From: Pseudomonadota bacterium
Lineage (GTDB): Bacteria; Pseudomonadota; Gammaproteobacteria; Burkholderiales; Rhodocyclaceae
Length of the DNA: 8,434 nucleotides
NCBI GenBank assembly: GCA_030917225.1
Contig: JAUPVD010000509.1
Span: forward strand, 1 to 8,434
Direction of reading: 5' to 3'
The position numbers were made by a program, and so were the translations under genes. Of this stretch, positions 7,095 to 8,434 are shown in pieces. The number at the start of each line of letters is the position of its first letter. Position 1 is the first letter of the stretch. Below the pieces are notes generated by a model that saw only the letters and a program-made list of their open reading frames with translations, did not search any database and had not been told where the DNA came from.

Positions 7095-7931
7095 ATGACT
7101 GCCGACGACTATTGCCAACAGAAAGCCGCCTCCAGCGGCTCCAGCTTCTACTACAGCTTTCTCTTCCTGCCGCCCGAGCGACGGAGAGCCATCACGGCCC
7201 TCTACGCCTTCTGTCGCGAGGTCGATGACGTAGTGGATGAATGCCAGGATCCGCAGCTCGCCTCAACAAAGCTGGTCTGGTGGCGCATGGAAGTGGCCAA
7301 GCTTTTCGAGGGCAAGCCGGAACACCCGGTGACACAGGCGTTGCAAGGTGTGCTGCCGCATTTCAACCTGCCGCAGGAGCAACTGCTTGAGATCATCGAT
7401 GGCATGGAGATGGATCTCACCCAGACCCGCTATCTCGACTTCAAGGCCTTGTCGCTTTACTGCTATCGCGTGGCCAGCGTCGTCGGCCTGCTCGCCGCCG
7501 AAATTTTCGGCTACGAGGATCGCAAGACCCAGAAATACGCACACGACCTCGGCATGGCCTTCCAGCTCACCAACATCATCCGCGATGTTGGCGAAGACGC
7601 CCGCCGCGGCCGCATCTACCTGCCCATCGACGAGCTGCAGCAGTTCGACGTCAAGGCTGCCGACATCCTCAACGCCCGCTACTCCGACAACTTCCGTCGC
7701 CTGATGGAGTTCCAGATCGCGCGTGCCGAGCAATACTACGAACAGGCTTTCGCCCAGTTGCCTCCGGGTGACCGCCGTGCGCAACGCCCGGGCCTCGTCA
7801 TGGCCGCCATCTATCGCGCCCTGCTCAACGAAATCCGCCGCGATGGCTGCCAGGTACTCACCCAGCGCACCTCGCTGACCCCTCTGCGAAAGCTGTGGCT
7901 GGCAGTCAAGACCTGGGTTAAGGAAGGCTGA
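7095..7931 (+). CDS. hpnD: HpnD, presqualene diphosphate synthase
   Basis: HpnD joins two farnesyl diphosphates into presqualene diphosphate, the first step of the route completed by HpnC and HpnE. The 278-residue protein has the family features in order: SGSSFYYSFLFLPPERR (14-30), first aspartate motif EVDDVVDE (42-49), the YCYRVASVVG segment (122-131), then QLTN (157-160) with RDVGED (163-168) and RGRIYLP (171-177) as the second magnesium-diphosphate site. It is clearly paralogous to HpnC but not interchangeable; the RDVGEDARRGR signature is the HpnD/phytoene-synthase type. No Shine-Dalgarno is visible before the ATG at 7095 (the leader is C/T-rich), so translation may depend on coupling to hpnC. 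Its last codons contain the ribosome-binding site of hpnE. Confidence 0.96.
   Translation: MTADDYCQQKAASSGSSFYYSFLFLPPERRRAITALYAFCREVDDVVDECQDPQLASTKLVWWRMEVAKLFEGKPEHPVTQALQGVLPHFNLPQEQLLEIIDGMEMDLTQTRYLDFKALSLYCYRVASVVGLLAAEIFGYEDRKTQKYAHDLGMAFQLTNIIRDVGEDARRGRIYLPIDELQQFDVKAADILNARYSDNFRRLMEFQIARAEQYYEQAFAQLPPGDRRAQRPGLVMAAIYRALLNEIRRDGCQVLTQRTSLTPLRKLWLAVKTWVKEG
7921..7927 (+). promoter_or_regulatory. Ribosome-binding site of hpnE inside the hpnD end
   Basis: AGGAAGG in the last codons of hpnD, eight bases before the GTG at 7936. It supports the GTG as the hpnE start and is the strongest initiation signal in the hpn operon. Confidence 0.75.
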
Positions 7932-7935
7932 ACGC

Positions 7936-8434
7936 GTGGGCCGTTTCGGGCGCGTAGCCATTGTCGGCGCCGGCTGGGCCGGTCTCGCCTGTGCTGCCGA
8001 ACTCGCTGCCGGCGGCACCCCGGTCACGATTTTCGAGGCCTCGCGCCAGCCGGGCGGCCGTGCCCGCAGTGTTGAAATCAAAGGCCATACGGTCGACAAC
8101 GGCCAGCACCTGATCGTCGGCGCCTACAGCGAAACGCTGCGCCTGATGAAGATGGTCGGCGCCCGACCGGAAGCGTCGCTGCTCCGCACACCGCTTCAAC
8201 TGGATTTTCCGGGGGCATTCCGGATGCAACTCCCGGAACTGCCCGCACCGTGGCATCTGGCCATCGGGCTATTGAAAGCAGCGGGCGCCAGCCTCGGCGA
8301 AAAACTCTCGGCCGCCTGGTTCATGCAAACGCTGAAGACCCGCCACTATCGCCTGGCCCGCGACACTACCGTTGCCGAGTGGCTGGACAGCCATGGACAG
8401 ACAGGCGCCTTGCGGCGTTTCCTGTGGGAACCGC
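7936..8434 (+). CDS. hpnE: HpnE, hydroxysqualene dehydroxylase, N-terminal part (cut by window edge)
   Basis: HpnE is an FAD-dependent amine-oxidase-like enzyme that reduces hydroxysqualene to squalene, the last step before squalene-hopene cyclase. The first 166 codons are present. The N-terminal dinucleotide-binding fold shows VAIVGAGWAGLACAAELA (7-24), with the ribose-binding acid Glu34 at the end of the second strand and GGRAR (40-44). The stretch VDNGQHLIVGAYSETLRL, about 54-71, is characteristic of HpnE. It begins with GTG at 7936, four bases after the hpnD stop, served by a ribosome-binding site within hpnD; no in-frame ATG lies upstream and the next in-frame methionine falls well inside the fold. 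The tight spacing indicates co-translation with hpnD. Relatives are often annotated as FAD-dependent oxidoreductase or phytoene desaturase-like. Confidence 0.94.
   Translation, partial: MGRFGRVAIVGAGWAGLACAAELAAGGTPVTIFEASRQPGGRARSVEIKGHTVDNGQHLIVGAYSETLRLMKMVGARPEASLLRTPLQLDFPGAFRMQLPELPAPWHLAIGLLKAAGASLGEKLSAAWFMQTLKTRHYRLARDTTVAEWLDSHGQTGALRRFLWEP

Noticed and set aside
6195..7118. Minus-strand open frame (307 codons) opposite hpnC
   Set aside because: Antisense to a clear hpnC with both catalytic motifs; no family resemblance. The similar frame at 7263-8099 opposite hpnD and hpnE is rejected for the same reason.

Overview
The window looks like a GC-rich chromosomal segment from a betaproteobacterium. 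The protein sequences, the tig-clpP-clpX-lon order and the hpnCDE set would fit the Rhodocyclaceae (Dechloromonas/Azonexus-like), but that placement is from recollection of family sequences, not from a search. I see no insertion sequence, phage gene, CRISPR array or integrase; this is ordinary core chromosome with a few neat regulatory details.

Left part (1-4300, minus strand): the protein quality-control cluster, transcribed right to left as tig (trigger factor), clpP (protease subunit), clpX (unfoldase) and lon (ATP-dependent protease, only its N-terminal 275 codons present). tig has its own extended -10 promoter and clpP follows it by 23 bases, so tig-clpP-clpX looks like one operon. A hairpin follows clpX, and between it and lon lies a close match to a heat-shock (sigma-32) promoter, which would let lon be induced separately.

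Middle part (4369-5773, minus strand): a 112-residue conserved protein of unknown function, with a good sigma-70-like promoter exactly bracketed by a 9-bp perfect inverted repeat, and a secreted lytic transglycosylase of the SLT family.

Right part (5774-8434, plus strand): tRNA-Leu(UAG) with encoded CCA, a 272-bp non-coding stretch with a possible promoter near its end, and then hpnC-hpnD-hpnE. These three enzymes together turn farnesyl diphosphate into squalene through presqualene diphosphate and hydroxysqualene, the usual feed into hopanoid lipids. hpnE runs off the right edge. No squalene-hopene cyclase is in the window.

No gene-free stretch exceeds 300 bases. Three start codons were moved inward from the longest open frame (clpP, tig, the 112-residue protein) because the ribosome-binding sites demand it. 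I did not find a clearly undescribed system; the best leads are the bracketed promoter at 4773-4820 and the nested terminator/heat-shock promoter at 860-906.
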